Origin: Betaproteobacteria bacterium
GTDB taxonomy: Bacteria; Pseudomonadota; Gammaproteobacteria; Burkholderiales; Casimicrobiaceae
Reading direction: 5' to 3'
Assembly (NCBI GenBank): GCA_016861105.1
Contig: BOKS01000012.1
Span: forward strand, 106,212 to 170,211
DNA length: 64,000 bases
The first letter of the stretch is position 1. Every line of letters begins with the position of its first letter. The position numbers and the translations under genes were made by a program. Below are positions 29,269-42,076 of the stretch, one piece after another. The notes under the pieces are model-generated. The model saw only the letters and a list, made by a program, of their open reading frames with translations. It searched no databases and was not told the DNA's origin.

Positions 29269-30332
29269 GGCGGCGCGCGTTCCTCGCGGTCCCGCTCGCG
29301 CTCGCCGCGGCGCGCGCAGGCGCGGACGGCGGCTATCCGCAGGTGCTGCCCGGTGCCACGCTCGCGTTCCCCCGCGACCACGGCAGCCATCCCGCGTACC
29401 GCACCGAGTGGTGGTACGTCACCGGCCGCGTGCACGCTGCCGGCGGGCGCGAGCTCGGCGTGCAGGTCACGTTCTTCCGCAACCGCCCGAACGTCGCCGA
29501 GGACAGCCCCAGCGCGTTCGCGCCGCGGCAGCTCGTGTTCGCGCACGCCGCGATCGCCGACCCCGTGCTGGGCCGGCTGCGCCACGACCAGCGCGCGTCG
29601 CGCGCGATGTTCGGTCTCGCCGGCGCGCGCGAGGAGACCACGCACGCGTGGATCGGCGACTGGTCGTTCGCGCTGGAGGGCGCGACGTACCGCGCGCGCG
29701 TCCCCACCCGCGGGTTCGCGCTCGACCTCGCGTTCGAGGCCGTGCAGCCGCTGCTGCTGCAGGGCGTTGCCGGCTATTCGCGCAAGGGGCCGCTGCCCCG
29801 GCAGGCGAGCTGGTACTACAGCCGCCCGCAGCTCGCCGTGCGCGGCAGCGTCGACGTCGACGGACGGCGCTCGACGGTCGAGGGCCGCGCGTGGCTCGAC
29901 CACGAGTGGTCGAGCGAGGTCATGGCCGCCGACGCCGTCGGCTGGGACTGGATCGGCGTCAACCTCGACGACGGCGGCGCACTGATGGCGTTTCGCATGC
30001 GCGACCGAGCGGGCGGCGCGCTGTGGGCCGGCGGCGCGCAGCGCGCGGCGGACGGCACCACGCGTATTTTCGATCCCGCGGACGTCCTGTTCGTTCCGGG
30101 GCGGCGCTGGACGTCGCCGCGCACGGGGTACGCCTATCCGGTCGAGTTCGGCGTGCGCGCCGGCGACGCCGAGTACGAGGTGCGGCCGCTGATGGACGAC
30201 CAGGAGCTCGACTCCTCCGCCAGCACGGGAACCGTGTACTGGGAGGGGGCGGTGCGCCTGCGCGGCGGCGGCCGCACGATCGGCCACGGCTACCTCGAGC
30301 TCACCGGCTACGGATCGACGCTGCGCATCTGA
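29265..30332 (+). CDS. AttH/CrtC-like lipocalin-fold protein, Tat exported
   Basis: The 355-residue product starts RRRAFLAVPLALAAARAGA, which is a twin-arginine (RR-x-F-L) signal. The mature part has the AttH / hydroxyneurosporene synthase (CrtC) pattern: HPAYRTEWWYVTGRV, LGVQVTFFRN, KGPLPRQASWYYSRPQL, GRAWLDHEWSS and WDWIGVNLDDGG. Family members include carotenoid 1,2-hydratases and AttH proteins of uncertain role encoded beside ABC transporters. No carotenoid genes are nearby, so the AttH-like role in partnership with the transporter is more likely. The GTG at 29265 overlaps the permease stop codon. Folding before export is implied by the Tat signal. Confidence 0.84.
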   Translation: MRRRAFLAVPLALAAARAGADGGYPQVLPGATLAFPRDHGSHPAYRTEWWYVTGRVHAAGGRELGVQVTFFRNRPNVAEDSPSAFAPRQLVFAHAAIADPVLGRLRHDQRASRAMFGLAGAREETTHAWIGDWSFALEGATYRARVPTRGFALDLAFEAVQPLLLQGVAGYSRKGPLPRQASWYYSRPQLAVRGSVDVDGRRSTVEGRAWLDHEWSSEVMAADAVGWDWIGVNLDDGGALMAFRMRDRAGGALWAGGAQRAADGTTRIFDPADVLFVPGRRWTSPRTGYAYPVEFGVRAGDAEYEVRPLMDDQELDSSASTGTVYWEGAVRLRGGGRTIGHGYLELTGYGSTLRI

Positions 30333-30465
30333 CGCGACGCGCGGGCGGTCCGCCTCCCGCGGTAGTCGCTGCGCGCGGCGGCCGCCTTGAGCGCACGCAA
30401 GGCCGCGGCCGCCGCCGGCACGTACAGTGGTCGCGGTGCCCGGCCGCGGGCCGGGTGGCGCTGCG

Positions 30466-31170
30466 ATGGTGCCGGTGCTACGCATGGAGGGCGTGACGCG
30501 GTCCTACCGGACCGGGGCGGGGGAGGTGCGCGCGCTCGACGGCGTCGACCTCGCGCTGTGGCCCGGCGAGTTCGTCGTGCTGCTCGGACCGTCGGGCAGC
30601 GGCAAGTCGACGCTGCTCAACCTGCTCGGCGGGCTCGACGCGCCGACCACGGGCGGCATCTGGTACCGCGACCACGACCTGGCGCACGGCGACGACGCGT
30701 CGCTCACGCGCTACCGGCGCGAGCACGTCGGCTTCGTGTTCCAGTTCTTCAACCTGCTGCCGTCGCTCACCGCCGAGGAGAACGTCGCGCTGGTCACCGA
30801 GATCGCGCGCGCGCCGCTCGCCCCGCGCGACGCGCTCGCGCTCGTCGGCCTCGCGGAGCGCGCTTCGCACTTTCCGTCGCAGCTCTCCGGCGGCGAGCAG
30901 CAGCGCGTCGCGATCGCGCGCGCGGTCGCGAAGCGGCCCGACGTGCTGCTGTGCGACGAGCCCACCGGCTCGCTCGACGCGCAGACGGGACGGCTCGTGC
31001 TGGAGGCGATCGACCGCGTCAACCGCGAACTGCGCGCGGTCACCGCCGTCATCACGCACAACGCGGCGATCGCGGCGCTCGGCGACCGCGTGCTGCGCAT
31101 GTCGTCCGGGCGCATTGTGGACGAGCACCGCAACGCGGTCCGCGCGAGCGCGGGCACGCTCGCGTGGTGA
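30466..31170 (+). CDS. ABC transporter ATP-binding protein (second module)
   Basis: This 234-residue ATPase carries Walker [10 protein letters not shown]-loop FVFQFFNLL, signature [14 protein letters not shown], Walker B LLCDEP and ITHN at the H-loop. It belongs to the same LolD/MacB group as the ATPase at 26093 but is clearly distinct in sequence, so it is not a recent duplicate. The ATG at 30466 is preferred because homology begins within a few residues. It ends four bases before the next permease gene, and together with the fusion protein further on it would form a MacAB-like complex. Confidence 0.92.
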   Translation: MVPVLRMEGVTRSYRTGAGEVRALDGVDLALWPGEFVVLLGPSGSGKSTLLNLLGGLDAPTTGGIWYRDHDLAHGDDASLTRYRREHVGFVFQFFNLLPSLTAEENVALVTEIARAPLAPRDALALVGLAERASHFPSQLSGGEQQRVAIARAVAKRPDVLLCDEPTGSLDAQTGRLVLEAIDRVNRELRAVTAVITHNAAIAALGDRVLRMSSGRIVDEHRNAVRASAGTLAW

Positions 31171-31174
31171 CCCG

Positions 31175-33523
31175 ATGCGCACGCTGCGCCGCGCGCTGCG
31201 CCGCGACCTCGTGCGGATGGCCGCGCAGGTCGCGACCGCCGCGCTCGTGGTGGCGTGCGGCGTCGCCGTGCTCGCCGGGATGTTCGGCACCTGGCAGGCG
31301 CTCGCCCGGGCGCAGCGCGAGTTCTACGCCGACGCGCGCTTCGCCGACGTGTTCGCGTCGCTGACGCGGGCGCCGCGGGCGGTCGAGGCCACCCTCGCGG
31401 CCGTGGACGGCGTCGCGGCCGTGCGCGCCCGCGTCGCCGTCGACGTGGTGCTCGACGTGCCCGGCCTCGCCGAGCCCGCGAGCGGCCGGCTGGTGGGGGT
31501 GCGCGTCGACGCGCCCGAGCCGCTGAACCGCGTGGTGCTGCGCGCCGGGCGCCTGCCCGCACCGCGCCGCGCCGGCGAGGCGGTGGCGAGCGAGGCGTTC
31601 GCGCAGGCCCACGGGCTGCGGCCGGGGGACGCCGTCGGCGCCGTCATCGGGGGGCGGCTGTGGGCGCTCGTCGTCGTCGGCATCGGGCTGTCGCCGGAGT
31701 TCGTCTACGAGATCGCGCCGGGGGCGCTCGTGCCCGACGCGCGCCACTTCGGCGTGCTGTGGATGGACGAGGACGCGCTCGCGGCGGCCAGCGGGCGCGA
31801 CGGCGCGTTCAACGACGTCGCGCTCGCGCTCGCGCCCGGGGCCCGCGCGGAGCAGGTCGTCGCGGACGTCGACGCCCTGCTCGCGCCCTACGGCGGGCGC
31901 GGCGCCTACGGCCGCGACGACCACGTCTCGCATCGCTACCTTACCGACGAGATCGCGCAGAACCGCGTGACGGCGACGTGGCTGCCGGCCGTGTTCTTCG
32001 CTGTCGCCGCCTTCCTCGTCGCCGTGACGCTCGGGCGGCTCGTGGCGATGCAGCGGCTGCAGATCGGGGCGTTGCGCGCCTTCGGCTACACGCGCGGCGA
32101 GGTCGCCGCGCACTACGCGTCGTTCGCGCTGGCGATCGTGGCGGTAGGCGGCGTGGCCGGTCTCGCGGCCGGGACGGGGCTCGGCGCGCTCCTCACGCGC
32201 CTGTACCGCGACTTCTATCGCTTCCCCGAGCTCGCATTCCGGCTGGACGCGGAACTGCTCGCGGTCGTCGCCGCGGCACTGGCAGCGGTCGCCGTGGCGG
32301 GTGCGGCCGGCGCGTCCGCCCGCGTGGCCGCGCTCGCTCCCGCCGACGCGATGCGCCCGCCCACGCCGCCGGTCTACCGCGCCGGCCGGCTGCTGCCGCG
32401 CCTGCCGGCCTCCGCGCGCATGGTCGCGCGTGCGCTCGCCCGTCGGCCGTTCGCCTCGGCGGCAGGCGTCGCGGGGATCGCCGTCGGCCTCGCGTTGCTC
32501 GTGGTCGGCTTCTACTTCCGCGACGCCCTCGAGGTGCTCCTGCACGCGCAGTTCGAGATGGCCCGCCGCGAGGACGTGGCCGTCGTGTTCCGCGAGCCGT
32601 CCGGTCCGCAGGCGCTGCACGCCCTCGCCCGCCTGCCGGGCGTGACGCGCGTCGAGGGCGAGCGCGCCGAGCCGGTGCGCGTCGCCGCGGGCCATCGCGT
32701 TCGGCGCACCGTGCTGGTCGGCGTGGCACCCGACGACGAACTCGCGCGCCTGCTCGACCGGCACGGCCGCGCCGTGCCGCTGCCTGCGCAGGGCGTGCTG
32801 CTGTCGGCGAAGCTGGCCGAGGGACTGTACGTCCGGCCGGGCGCCGCGGTGGACGTCGAGCTGCTCGGCGGCACGCGCCGCGCCGGGCGGGTCGTCGTCG
32901 CCGGGCTCGTCGACGACTGGACCGGTCTCGCGCTGTGGGCGCCGCGGGAGGTCGTCGACCGTCTCGCCGGCGAGGGTCCGCGGTTCACCGGCGCGCGGCT
33001 GCGCGCGGACCGCGACGCGCTCGCGGACCTGTACCGCAGCCTGAAGGAGACGCCCGGGCTCGCCGCCGTGGCGCTGCGCGAGCAGACCGTCGCGACGTTC
33101 CGCGCGATCCTGGATCGCAGCTTCGCGCTCTCGGCGGCGATCGACGTCGGCTTCGCGTGCCTGATCGCCTTCGGCCTCGTCTACAACGGCGCGCGCGTGG
33201 CCCTCTCGGAACGCGCCGCGGAGCTCGCGACGCTGCGCGTGCTCGGCTTCACGCGGGCGGAGACCGCGGGGCTGCTCCTCGGCGAGCAGGCGGTGATCAC
33301 GCTGGCGGCGATCCCGCTCGGCATGGCGCTCGGCGCGGCGCTCGCCGCGTGGTTCGCGACGCGCCTGTCCACGGAGCTCTATCGCATTCCGTTCGTCGTC
33401 ACCTCGTCCACGCTGGGGCTCGCCGCGCTGGTGACGCTCGCCTCGGCCGTCGCGTCGGGTGCGCTGGTCGGCTGGCGCGTGCGCGCGTTCGACCTGATCG
33501 GCGTCCTCAAGGCGCGCGAGTGA
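31175..33523 (+). CDS. FtsX-like ABC transporter permease (second module)
   Basis: The 782-residue permease has an N-terminal membrane segment ([18 protein letters not shown]), a periplasmic domain, and a central FtsX block with [21 protein letters not shown] second periplasmic domain follows, and then a C-terminal block with [21 protein letters not shown]. It is the partner of the ATPase encoded just upstream and of the membrane fusion protein starting five bases downstream. The transported substrate is unknown. A devC/MacB-type exporter of an envelope or secreted compound is the best reading. Confidence 0.9.
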   Translation: MRTLRRALRRDLVRMAAQVATAALVVACGVAVLAGMFGTWQALARAQREFYADARFADVFASLTRAPRAVEATLAAVDGVAAVRARVAVDVVLDVPGLAEPASGRLVGVRVDAPEPLNRVVLRAGRLPAPRRAGEAVASEAFAQAHGLRPGDAVGAVIGGRLWALVVVGIGLSPEFVYEIAPGALVPDARHFGVLWMDEDALAAASGRDGAFNDVALALAPGARAEQVVADVDALLAPYGGRGAYGRDDHVSHRYLTDEIAQNRVTATWLPAVFFAVAAFLVAVTLGRLVAMQRLQIGALRAFGYTRGEVAAHYASFALAIVAVGGVAGLAAGTGLGALLTRLYRDFYRFPELAFRLDAELLAVVAAALAAVAVAGAAGASARVAALAPADAMRPPTPPVYRAGRLLPRLPASARMVARALARRPFASAAGVAGIAVGLALLVVGFYFRDALEVLLHAQFEMARREDVAVVFREPSGPQALHALARLPGVTRVEGERAEPVRVAAGHRVRRTVLVGVAPDDELARLLDRHGRAVPLPAQGVLLSAKLAEGLYVRPGAAVDVELLGGTRRAGRVVVAGLVDDWTGLALWAPREVVDRLAGEGPRFTGARLRADRDALADLYRSLKETPGLAAVALREQTVATFRAILDRSFALSAAIDVGFACLIAFGLVYNGARVALSERAAELATLRVLGFTRAETAGLLLGEQAVITLAAIPLGMALGAALAAWFATRLSTELYRIPFVVTSSTLGLAALVTLASAVASGALVGWRVRAFDLIGVLKARE

Positions 33524-33527
33524 GGCC

Positions 33528-34697
33528 ATGAAGCCGCGCACGCTCGCCCTCGCCGCGCTCGCCTGTGCCGCGCTGGCCGCCGGCGCGTGGCTCGCGCTGC
33601 GTCCGTCGCCGGTCGCGGTGGATCCCGCGCCGGCCGTGCGCGGGCCGCTGCGCGTGACCATCACCGAGCAGGGCATCGTGCGGGCGAAGGAGCGCTACGC
33701 GATCGCGGCGCCCGCGGCCGGACGCGTCGAGCGGATCGCGCTGCGCGAAGGCGATGCCGTCGCGGCGGGCGATCCCGTCGCCACTCTGCACGTCGCGCCG
33801 ATGTCGGCGTCCGAGCGCGAAGCGCAGGTCGCGCGGGTGGCCGCGGCCGAGGCCTCGGTGCGCGAGGCGGCCGAGCTCGCGGCGAAGGCGCAGAGCCTGC
33901 TCGAGCAGGCGACGCGCGAGCGCGAGCGCGCCGAACGGCTCGTGGGCGAGCGCTTCATCGCCCCGCAGGCGGCCGAGCAGGCGCGCGCCGCCGAGGCCGC
34001 GGCGCGGGCCGAGCGTGCGGCCGCCGAGGCGCGCCGCCGCGCGGCGGCGGCGCAGGCCACGGCCGCGCGCGCGGCGCTGGTGCCGGCCGATCCGACCGCC
34101 GCGAGCCGGCCGCTGCGCCTGCGAGCCCCGGCGTCGGGCCGGGTCCTGGCGATTCCCGAGCGCAGCGAGCGGGTCGTCGCCGCCGGGACCACGCTGCTGA
34201 CGCTCGGCGACCCGCACGCGCTCGAGGCGGTCGCGGACTTCCTGTCGACCGACGCCGTGCGCATGGCACCGGGCATGCCCGCCACGCTGTCGGCGTGGGG
34301 CGGCGGCGCGCCGATCGAGGCGCGCGTGCGGCTGGTCGAGCCCGCGGCGCGCACGAAGGTGTCGGCCCTCGGCGTGGAGGAGCAGCGCGTCGACGTGGTG
34401 CTCGACCTGGACGCGGTCCCGGCCGCGCTCGGCGACGGCTTCCGCGTCGACGTGTCGGTCGTCGTGGCGCAGGCCGGCGACGTGGTCAAGGTCCCCGCCA
34501 GTGCGGTGTTCCGCCGCGGCGACGGCGACGCGGTGTTCGTGCTGCAGGACGGACGCGCGCGGCTGCGCGCCATCGAGACGGGCCTGCGCAACCGCGACGA
34601 GATCGAGGCGAGGCGCGGCGTCGCGCCGGGCGAGGACGTGGTGCGCTATCCGACGAGCGCGCTCGCCGACGGCGTGAGGGCGGCCGCCCGCCGCTGA
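33528..34697 (+). CDS. Membrane fusion protein, HlyD/MacA type
   Basis: The 389-residue protein has one N-terminal membrane anchor (LALAALACAALAAGAWLAL), a biotinyl-lipoyl half-motif (GRVERIALREGDAVAAGDPVATL) and a long alanine/glutamate-rich coiled-coil hairpin (about residues 95-190). The second lipoyl half (RAPASGRVLAIPERSERVV) and a beta-barrel domain complete it. Such adaptors link an inner-membrane exporter to an outer-membrane channel across the periplasm. It starts five bases after the permease stop, completing an ABC export system. No TolC-type channel is encoded nearby. Confidence 0.9.
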   Translation: MKPRTLALAALACAALAAGAWLALRPSPVAVDPAPAVRGPLRVTITEQGIVRAKERYAIAAPAAGRVERIALREGDAVAAGDPVATLHVAPMSASEREAQVARVAAAEASVREAAELAAKAQSLLEQATRERERAERLVGERFIAPQAAEQARAAEAAARAERAAAEARRRAAAAQATAARAALVPADPTAASRPLRLRAPASGRVLAIPERSERVVAAGTTLLTLGDPHALEAVADFLSTDAVRMAPGMPATLSAWGGGAPIEARVRLVEPAARTKVSALGVEEQRVDVVLDLDAVPAALGDGFRVDVSVVVAQAGDVVKVPASAVFRRGDGDAVFVLQDGRARLRAIETGLRNRDEIEARRGVAPGEDVVRYPTSALADGVRAAARR

Positions 34698-34707
34698 GCG
34701 CGCCGGC

Positions 34708-34962
34708 TCACTTGCGCAGGAGCCACAGCAGCGCTGAGACGACCAGCGAGACGACGACGCTCGTCGTCAGCGGGAAGTGGAACGACGTGTCGCCGCGCGT
34801 GAAGTGGATGTCGCCGGGGAGGCGCCCGAGCCCCAGCTTGGCAAGCCACGGCCACGCGAGCCCGACCACGACGAGCACGGCGCCGAGGATGACGAGGTAG
34901 CGTCCCACGACCGGTCGGAGCGCGGTGCGCGCGGTTCGTTCCGTCGCGGCGCCAGGCGCCAC
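34708..34962 (-). CDS. DUF2905 family small membrane protein
   Basis: This short protein has two hydrophobic segments around a conserved LGRLPGDIHFTRGDTSFHFPLTTS centre, the hallmark of DUF2905. Its function is unknown. With the GTG at 34962 it has 84 residues; an in-frame GTG at 34908 would give 66, closer to the family norm, and neither has a strong ribosome binding site. It follows topB on the reverse strand by 43 bases and ends ten bases from the convergent fusion protein gene. Confidence 0.8.
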   Translation of the reverse strand: MAPGAATERTARTALRPVVGRYLVILGAVLVVVGLAWPWLAKLGLGRLPGDIHFTRGDTSFHFPLTTSVVVSLVVSALLWLLRK

Positions 34963-35005
34963 GTCCGCCGCGCGGCCGCGGGCCTGCAGCGCGCGGCGTC
35001 GCTCG

Positions 35006-37912
<2,907 letters not shown>

Positions 37913-38146
37913 GGAGGCGCGCGCGCCCGGCGAGGCCGGGCGTCGGGGAGCGGGCGATGGTACCGGAGCGTCGAAGCCGCGAGCAAGGAACCGTTCGTCC
38001 GAGGTGCGCGCGTCGACGGATGCGCTGCGGCCGGGGAGCAACTGCTTACTTCAGCGGCATCCTCGGGTCCCGGAGGTTCCGGCGCGGCTGGCGCGCCCCC
38101 GCGATCGGCGGGAGGCAGGCGCGTCGACCGCGCAGCGGCAGGCGCG

Positions 38147-39229
38147 TCACGCGACGCGCTGCCACTTGCCGCCAGGCAGCGCCGCGACGTGTCCCTCGAG
38201 CTCGAGCTCGACCAGGGCCGCGGACAGCGCATCCGGACCGATGCGCGTGCGGGCGATGAGCGTGTCGAGGTCGCACGGGTCGCCGCCCAGCGCCTGGATG
38301 ACGGCGTGCCGCGGCTCCCCGGCGCCGGCGGCCGGTGCCGGCGCCCGGGCGGCGAGTCCCGGCAGCCGCAGCTCGTCGAGGATGTCCTGCGCCGTCTCCA
38401 CCAGCTTCGCGCCCTCGCGGATCAGCTTGTGGCAGCCCTTCGAGAACGGCGAGTGGATCGATCCGGGGATCGCGAACACTTCGCGCCCCTGCTCCCCGGC
38501 GAGGCGGGCGGTGATCAGCGACCCCGACGAGAGCGTCGCCTCGACGACGAGCACGCCGTGCGCGAGCCCGCTGATCAGGCGGTTGCGGCGCGGGAAGTTC
38601 TGCCGCAGCGGAGGCGTGCCCGGAACGAACTCGGAGAGGAGCGCGCCGGACAGCGCGACGACGTGCGCGAGTTCCCGATGGCGCGCCGGGTACACGCGAT
38701 CGAGCCCGGTGCCCACGCAGGCGATCGTGGAGCCCTCGCCGCGCAGCGCGCCCTCGTGCGCCGCGCCGTCGACGCCGAGCGCGAGCCCCGACACGATCGT
38801 CAGCCCCGCGCGCGACAGCGCCTCGGCGAACGCGCGGGCGTGCTCGCAGCCCTGCGGCGTCGCGTTCCGGCTCCCGACGATCGCCAGCGCGGGCCGGTTG
38901 AGGAGCTGGCGCCGGCCGATCAGGAACAGCACCGGCGGCGGGTCGCCGGCGGCGAGCAGCGCCTGCGGGTAGTCGGGGTCGTCCCACGCGAGGAGCTCGT
39001 GCCCCGGCTCGCGCAGCCACGAGCGCACGGCGTCGAGCATCGCGCCGCCGACCGGCGCCACCACCCGCTGTGCGATGCCCGGCGACGACGCGGCCGCGAG
39101 CTGCGCGCGCGTCGCGCCGAACAGGCGCTCCGGCGACCCGAACGTCCGCAGCAGGGCGGCGACGGCGCTTCCCGGCAGCTGCGCGACCGCGATCCGCGCC
39201 CAGGCTTCCAGGCGGGGATCGAGCGCCAT
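38147..39229 (-). CDS. dprA: DNA processing protein DprA
   Basis: The 360-residue protein has a helical SAM-like N-terminus, a Rossmann-fold core with VGSRNATPQG, SGLALGVDGAAHEGAL, IACVGTGLDRVYPARH, FPRRNRLISGLA and SGSLITARLA, and a C-terminal winged-helix-like domain (DLDTLIARTRIGPDALSAALVELELEG). DprA loads RecA onto incoming single-stranded DNA during natural transformation. It lies 58 bases downstream of the LysM gene on the same strand and upstream of topB, a typical betaproteobacterial order. It is full length. Confidence 0.95.
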   Translation of the reverse strand: MALDPRLEAWARIAVAQLPGSAVAALLRTFGSPERLFGATRAQLAAASSPGIAQRVVAPVGGAMLDAVRSWLREPGHELLAWDDPDYPQALLAAGDPPPVLFLIGRRQLLNRPALAIVGSRNATPQGCEHARAFAEALSRAGLTIVSGLALGVDGAAHEGALRGEGSTIACVGTGLDRVYPARHRELAHVVALSGALLSEFVPGTPPLRQNFPRRNRLISGLAHGVLVVEATLSSGSLITARLAGEQGREVFAIPGSIHSPFSKGCHKLIREGAKLVETAQDILDELRLPGLAARAPAPAAGAGEPRHAVIQALGGDPCDLDTLIARTRIGPDALSAALVELELEGHVAALPGGKWQRVA

Positions 39230-39287
39230 GGCGGGCGGAAGCGGCGGGTCCGGGCGCGGCGCCGGGCGGGCGCCGGCGGCCCGCCGC

Positions 39288-40412
39288 TCAGGGCCTGCGG
39301 ACGAAGTCGCCGACCTGCACCGGGTCCGACGTGTTGAGCAGGATCGCGTAGGCCACGCGGTCGAACACGCGGAACACGAACATCAGGCCGGTACGCTCCT
39401 CGGGGACGTCGAGGAACTTGTCCTTGCGGTACCAGGTGGTCTGGTCGAAGAAGCGGACGATCACCGGCGTGTCGTCGTTGGGGCGCGGGTCGGGGATCGG
39501 CGCGACGCCCCGGTAGACGGCGAGCACCGTGCCCACGTCGATGCCGTCGGCGGCGCCGCGGTCGATGGTGACGATCGAGCCGCGGCCCATCTCCGTCACG
39601 TCCTTCATCGCCGCGATGATGCGGCCGTCGACGTCGCGCGACGGCGCGTGCGGCGCGTAGTTGACGATCGTCTCGCGCGGGGCCGGCACCAGCCGGTCGC
39701 CGATGATCACTTCCTCGATCGAGTTGTCGATCAGCAGCGTGGAGACGTCGCCGAAGCGCTCGACGCGGCCGCTGCCGAGGTGGCGGTACTCGTAGCCCAG
39801 CTGCTCGCTCAGGTCGTGCGAGCGGATCGGCCCGACCGGCCGGTAGATGTGCCACAGGCCGCCGGCGGCGGGATCGATGCCGATCGCGTAGATCCGGTCG
39901 CCCTCGCCGCGGACCACCCGCTCGCGGTCGCGTCCGGCGACGATCTCGCCGGCGTTCTTCAGCCCCTCGGGCCCGGTGACCAGCGGCCGGGAGAGGAAGG
40001 GCTCGATGTCGCCGGGCGGGATGCTCGGGATCGCCTCGCGGTCGAGCGCGGTCGAACGCACGGTGGGCGACAGGCGGATCGTCTCGCGTCCGCCCGCGGC
40101 GCCGCCGCGGGCGAGCGACAGCCGCGGTTGGCCGTCGACGTAGTCGAGGCGGACGACGTCGCCCGGGTAGATGAGATGCGGATTGCGGATCTGCTCGCGG
40201 TTCAGCCGCCACACGTCGGGCCAGCGCCACGGATCCCTGAGGAAGCGCGCGGAGATGTCCCAGAGCGTGTCCCCCTTGACGACGGTGTAGCTTTGCGGGG
40301 CGTTGTCGGCGACGCGGACGTCCTGCGCACGCACGGGCGCGCCCAGCGCGGCGATGCACGCGGCGCACGCCGCCAGGCGGGCGAGGGTCGACATGCTAAA
40401 CTTTTGACGCAT
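39288..40412 (-). CDS. LysM-domain exported protein
   Basis: The 374-residue product has a signal peptide (ending PVRAQ near residue 30) and a LysM domain, YTVVKGDTLWDISARFLRDPWRWPDVWRLN through IYPGDVVRL, for peptidoglycan binding. The remaining part of about 260 residues is conserved in the family found upstream of dprA and has no known activity. The ATG at 40412 is chosen because GAGG lies at good spacing; the alternative at 40394 has no ribosome binding site. It is divergent from def, with a shared 119-base regulatory region. Confidence 0.9.
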   Translation of the reverse strand: MRQKFSMSTLARLAACAACIAALGAPVRAQDVRVADNAPQSYTVVKGDTLWDISARFLRDPWRWPDVWRLNREQIRNPHLIYPGDVVRLDYVDGQPRLSLARGGAAGGRETIRLSPTVRSTALDREAIPSIPPGDIEPFLSRPLVTGPEGLKNAGEIVAGRDRERVVRGEGDRIYAIGIDPAAGGLWHIYRPVGPIRSHDLSEQLGYEYRHLGSGRVERFGDVSTLLIDNSIEEVIIGDRLVPAPRETIVNYAPHAPSRDVDGRIIAAMKDVTEMGRGSIVTIDRGAADGIDVGTVLAVYRGVAPIPDPRPNDDTPVIVRFFDQTTWYRKDKFLDVPEERTGLMFVFRVFDRVAYAILLNTSDPVQVGDFVRRP

Positions 40413-40438
40413 AAGACCTCTTCCGGGTCGGGCGGGCC

Positions 40439-40466
40439 TTGCCAACGTCGTAAAGCGCCGCAAAAT
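40439..40466 (+). promoter_or_regulatory. Possible sigma-70 promoter of def-fmt
   Basis: TTGCCA (five of six to the -35 consensus), a 16-base spacer and CAAAAT (four of six to the -10) lie 65 bases upstream of the def start, in a notably AT-richer stretch. Confidence 0.45.
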
Positions 40467-40482
40467 AAGGGGCTTATCGCGG

Positions 40483-40511
40483 ATTCTGCATCCGGCACAT
40501 GCAATTTGCAA
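40483..40511 (-). promoter_or_regulatory. Possible sigma-70 promoter of the LysM-dprA unit
   Basis: On the reverse strand TTGCAA (40511-40506), a 17-base spacer and CAGAAT (40488-40483) form a candidate promoter about 70 bases upstream of the LysM start. It faces the def promoter across the same short region. Confidence 0.4.
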
Positions 40512-40531
40512 GCTTGAGCGTCGCCCCGGCC

Positions 40532-41032
40532 ATGGTTCTTCCGATCCTCGAATACCCCGATCCCCGCCTCAAGAAGGTCGCCGCCCGCGTCACCGACTTC
40601 GGCCCCGACGTGGCCAGGCTCGTCCGCGACATGGCCGAGACCATGTACGCCGCGCCGGGCATCGGCCTCGCCGCCACGCAGGTGGACGTCCACAAGCGCG
40701 TGATCGTCATCGACATCTCCGAGGCCCGCGACGACCTGCGGGTGTTCGTCAATCCCGAGATCCTCTCCGCCGAGGGCGAGGCCGAGTGCGAGGAGGGCTG
40801 CCTGTCCGTGCCCGGCTACTACGACAAGGTCACGCGCGCCGCGAAGGTGCGCGTGCGGGCCCAGGACGAGCACGGCCGCACCTTCGAGCTCGACGCCGAC
40901 GGGCTGCTCGCGGTGTGCATCCAGCACGAAATGGACCATCTGGTGGGCAAGGTCTTCGTGGACTACCTCTCGCCGCTCAAGCGCGCCCGCCTCGCTACCC
41001 GGATGAAGAAACGGCAACGGATGGCCGGCTAG
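40532..41032 (+). CDS. def: Peptide deformylase
   Basis: The 166-residue metalloenzyme has all three signature motifs: [17 protein letters not shown] (metal-binding Cys) and QHEMDHL (two metal-binding His and the catalytic Glu). It removes the formyl group from nascent proteins, partnering the formyltransferase encoded next. The ATG at 40532 gives the standard [13 protein letters not shown] opening. An in-frame upstream start would add eleven residues without homology. Spacing to fmt is 89 bases. Confidence 0.97.
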   Translation: MVLPILEYPDPRLKKVAARVTDFGPDVARLVRDMAETMYAAPGIGLAATQVDVHKRVIVIDISEARDDLRVFVNPEILSAEGEAECEEGCLSVPGYYDKVTRAAKVRVRAQDEHGRTFELDADGLLAVCIQHEMDHLVGKVFVDYLSPLKRARLATRMKKRQRMAG

Positions 41033-41121
41033 GCGCCCCTGCGCCGGACGCGCTGCCGCCGCCGCTGCCGGCGGCACGCCCGGCACCATCGGCCAGTGGG
41101 CGCTTGCTATCGTTCCGCTCC

Positions 41122-42060
41122 ATGCGCGTCGGTTTCGCCGGGACCCCAGTCTTCGCCGTCACGGCGCTGTCCGCCATCGCCGACGCCGGTCACACGATAC
41201 CGCTGGTCCTGACGCGCCCCGATAAGCCGAAGGGACGAGGGCTGCGCACCGAGCCCTCGCCGGTCAAGGCCGAGGCGCTCCGGCGCGGGTTGCCGGTGCT
41301 CCAGCCGGCGACGCTGAAGACGGCCGAGGCGCGCGAGGCGGCCCTCGCCGTGCCGCTCGACGTGCTCGTGGTTGCCGCCTACGGTCTGATCCTGCCGCCG
41401 CCCGTCCTCGCCTGGCCGCGCCACGGCTGCCTCAACATCCATGCCTCGAAGCTCCCGCGATGGCGCGGCGCGGCCCCGATCCAGCGGGCAATCCTCGCCG
41501 GCGACGCGCGGACGGGGGTCGCGATCATGCGGATGGATGCCGGCCTCGACACCGGTCCCGTCGTCGACGCGGCCGATGTGGAGATCGGGCCGCGCGAGAC
41601 CGCCGGGAGCCTGCACGACCGGCTCGCGGACGCCGGGGCCGCGCTCGTCGTCGCGGTGCTGGCGCGGCTGGCGCGCGACGGGACGCTGGCGGGGCGGCCG
41701 CAGCCGGACGAGGGTGTGGCCTATGCGCACCGCATCGAGCGCGAGGACGCCCGCATCGACTGGAGCGCGGACGCGGCGGTCGTGGACCGTCAGGTGCGGG
41801 CGTTCGACCCGGTGCCCGGGGCGTTCACCTCCCTGCGCGGCGCGACGCTCAAGGTCTGGCGTGCCGAGCCCGCCGCTGCCGGCGACCCGGCGCCGCCGGG
41901 AACCGTGGTCGCCGCGTCCGCGCGCGGCGTGGTCGTCGCCTGCGGCCGCGGCGCGCTCGTCATCACCGAACTGCAGCCGGCCGGCGGGCGCCGCATGGAC
42001 GCGGCGGCGTTCGTGGCCGGCCGCGGCGTGGAGCCCGGCGAGCGCCTCGGCGGGGCCTAG
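41122..42060 (+). CDS. fmt: Methionyl-tRNA formyltransferase
   Basis: The 312-residue enzyme has the formyl-THF-binding N-terminal domain with the SLLP-type motif present as ASKLPRWRGAAPIQRAI, preceded by HGCLNIHASK (Asn and His of the catalytic site), and the OB-like C-terminal domain (FDPVPGAFTSLRG). It formylates initiator Met-tRNA. It follows def and is 16 bases upstream of rsmB, part of a translation and rRNA-modification operon. Confidence 0.97.
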   Translation: MRVGFAGTPVFAVTALSAIADAGHTIPLVLTRPDKPKGRGLRTEPSPVKAEALRRGLPVLQPATLKTAEAREAALAVPLDVLVVAAYGLILPPPVLAWPRHGCLNIHASKLPRWRGAAPIQRAILAGDARTGVAIMRMDAGLDTGPVVDAADVEIGPRETAGSLHDRLADAGAALVVAVLARLARDGTLAGRPQPDEGVAYAHRIEREDARIDWSADAAVVDRQVRAFDPVPGAFTSLRGATLKVWRAEPAAAGDPAPPGTVVAASARGVVVACGRGALVITELQPAGGRRMDAAAFVAGRGVEPGERLGGA

Positions 42061-42076
42061 CCGCCGGGCCGCGACG

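Noticed and set aside
29265..30332. Carotenoid 1,2-hydratase (crtC) assignment
   Set aside because: No other carotenoid genes are nearby and the ABC/FtsX context fits the AttH-like branch; the fold is shared.
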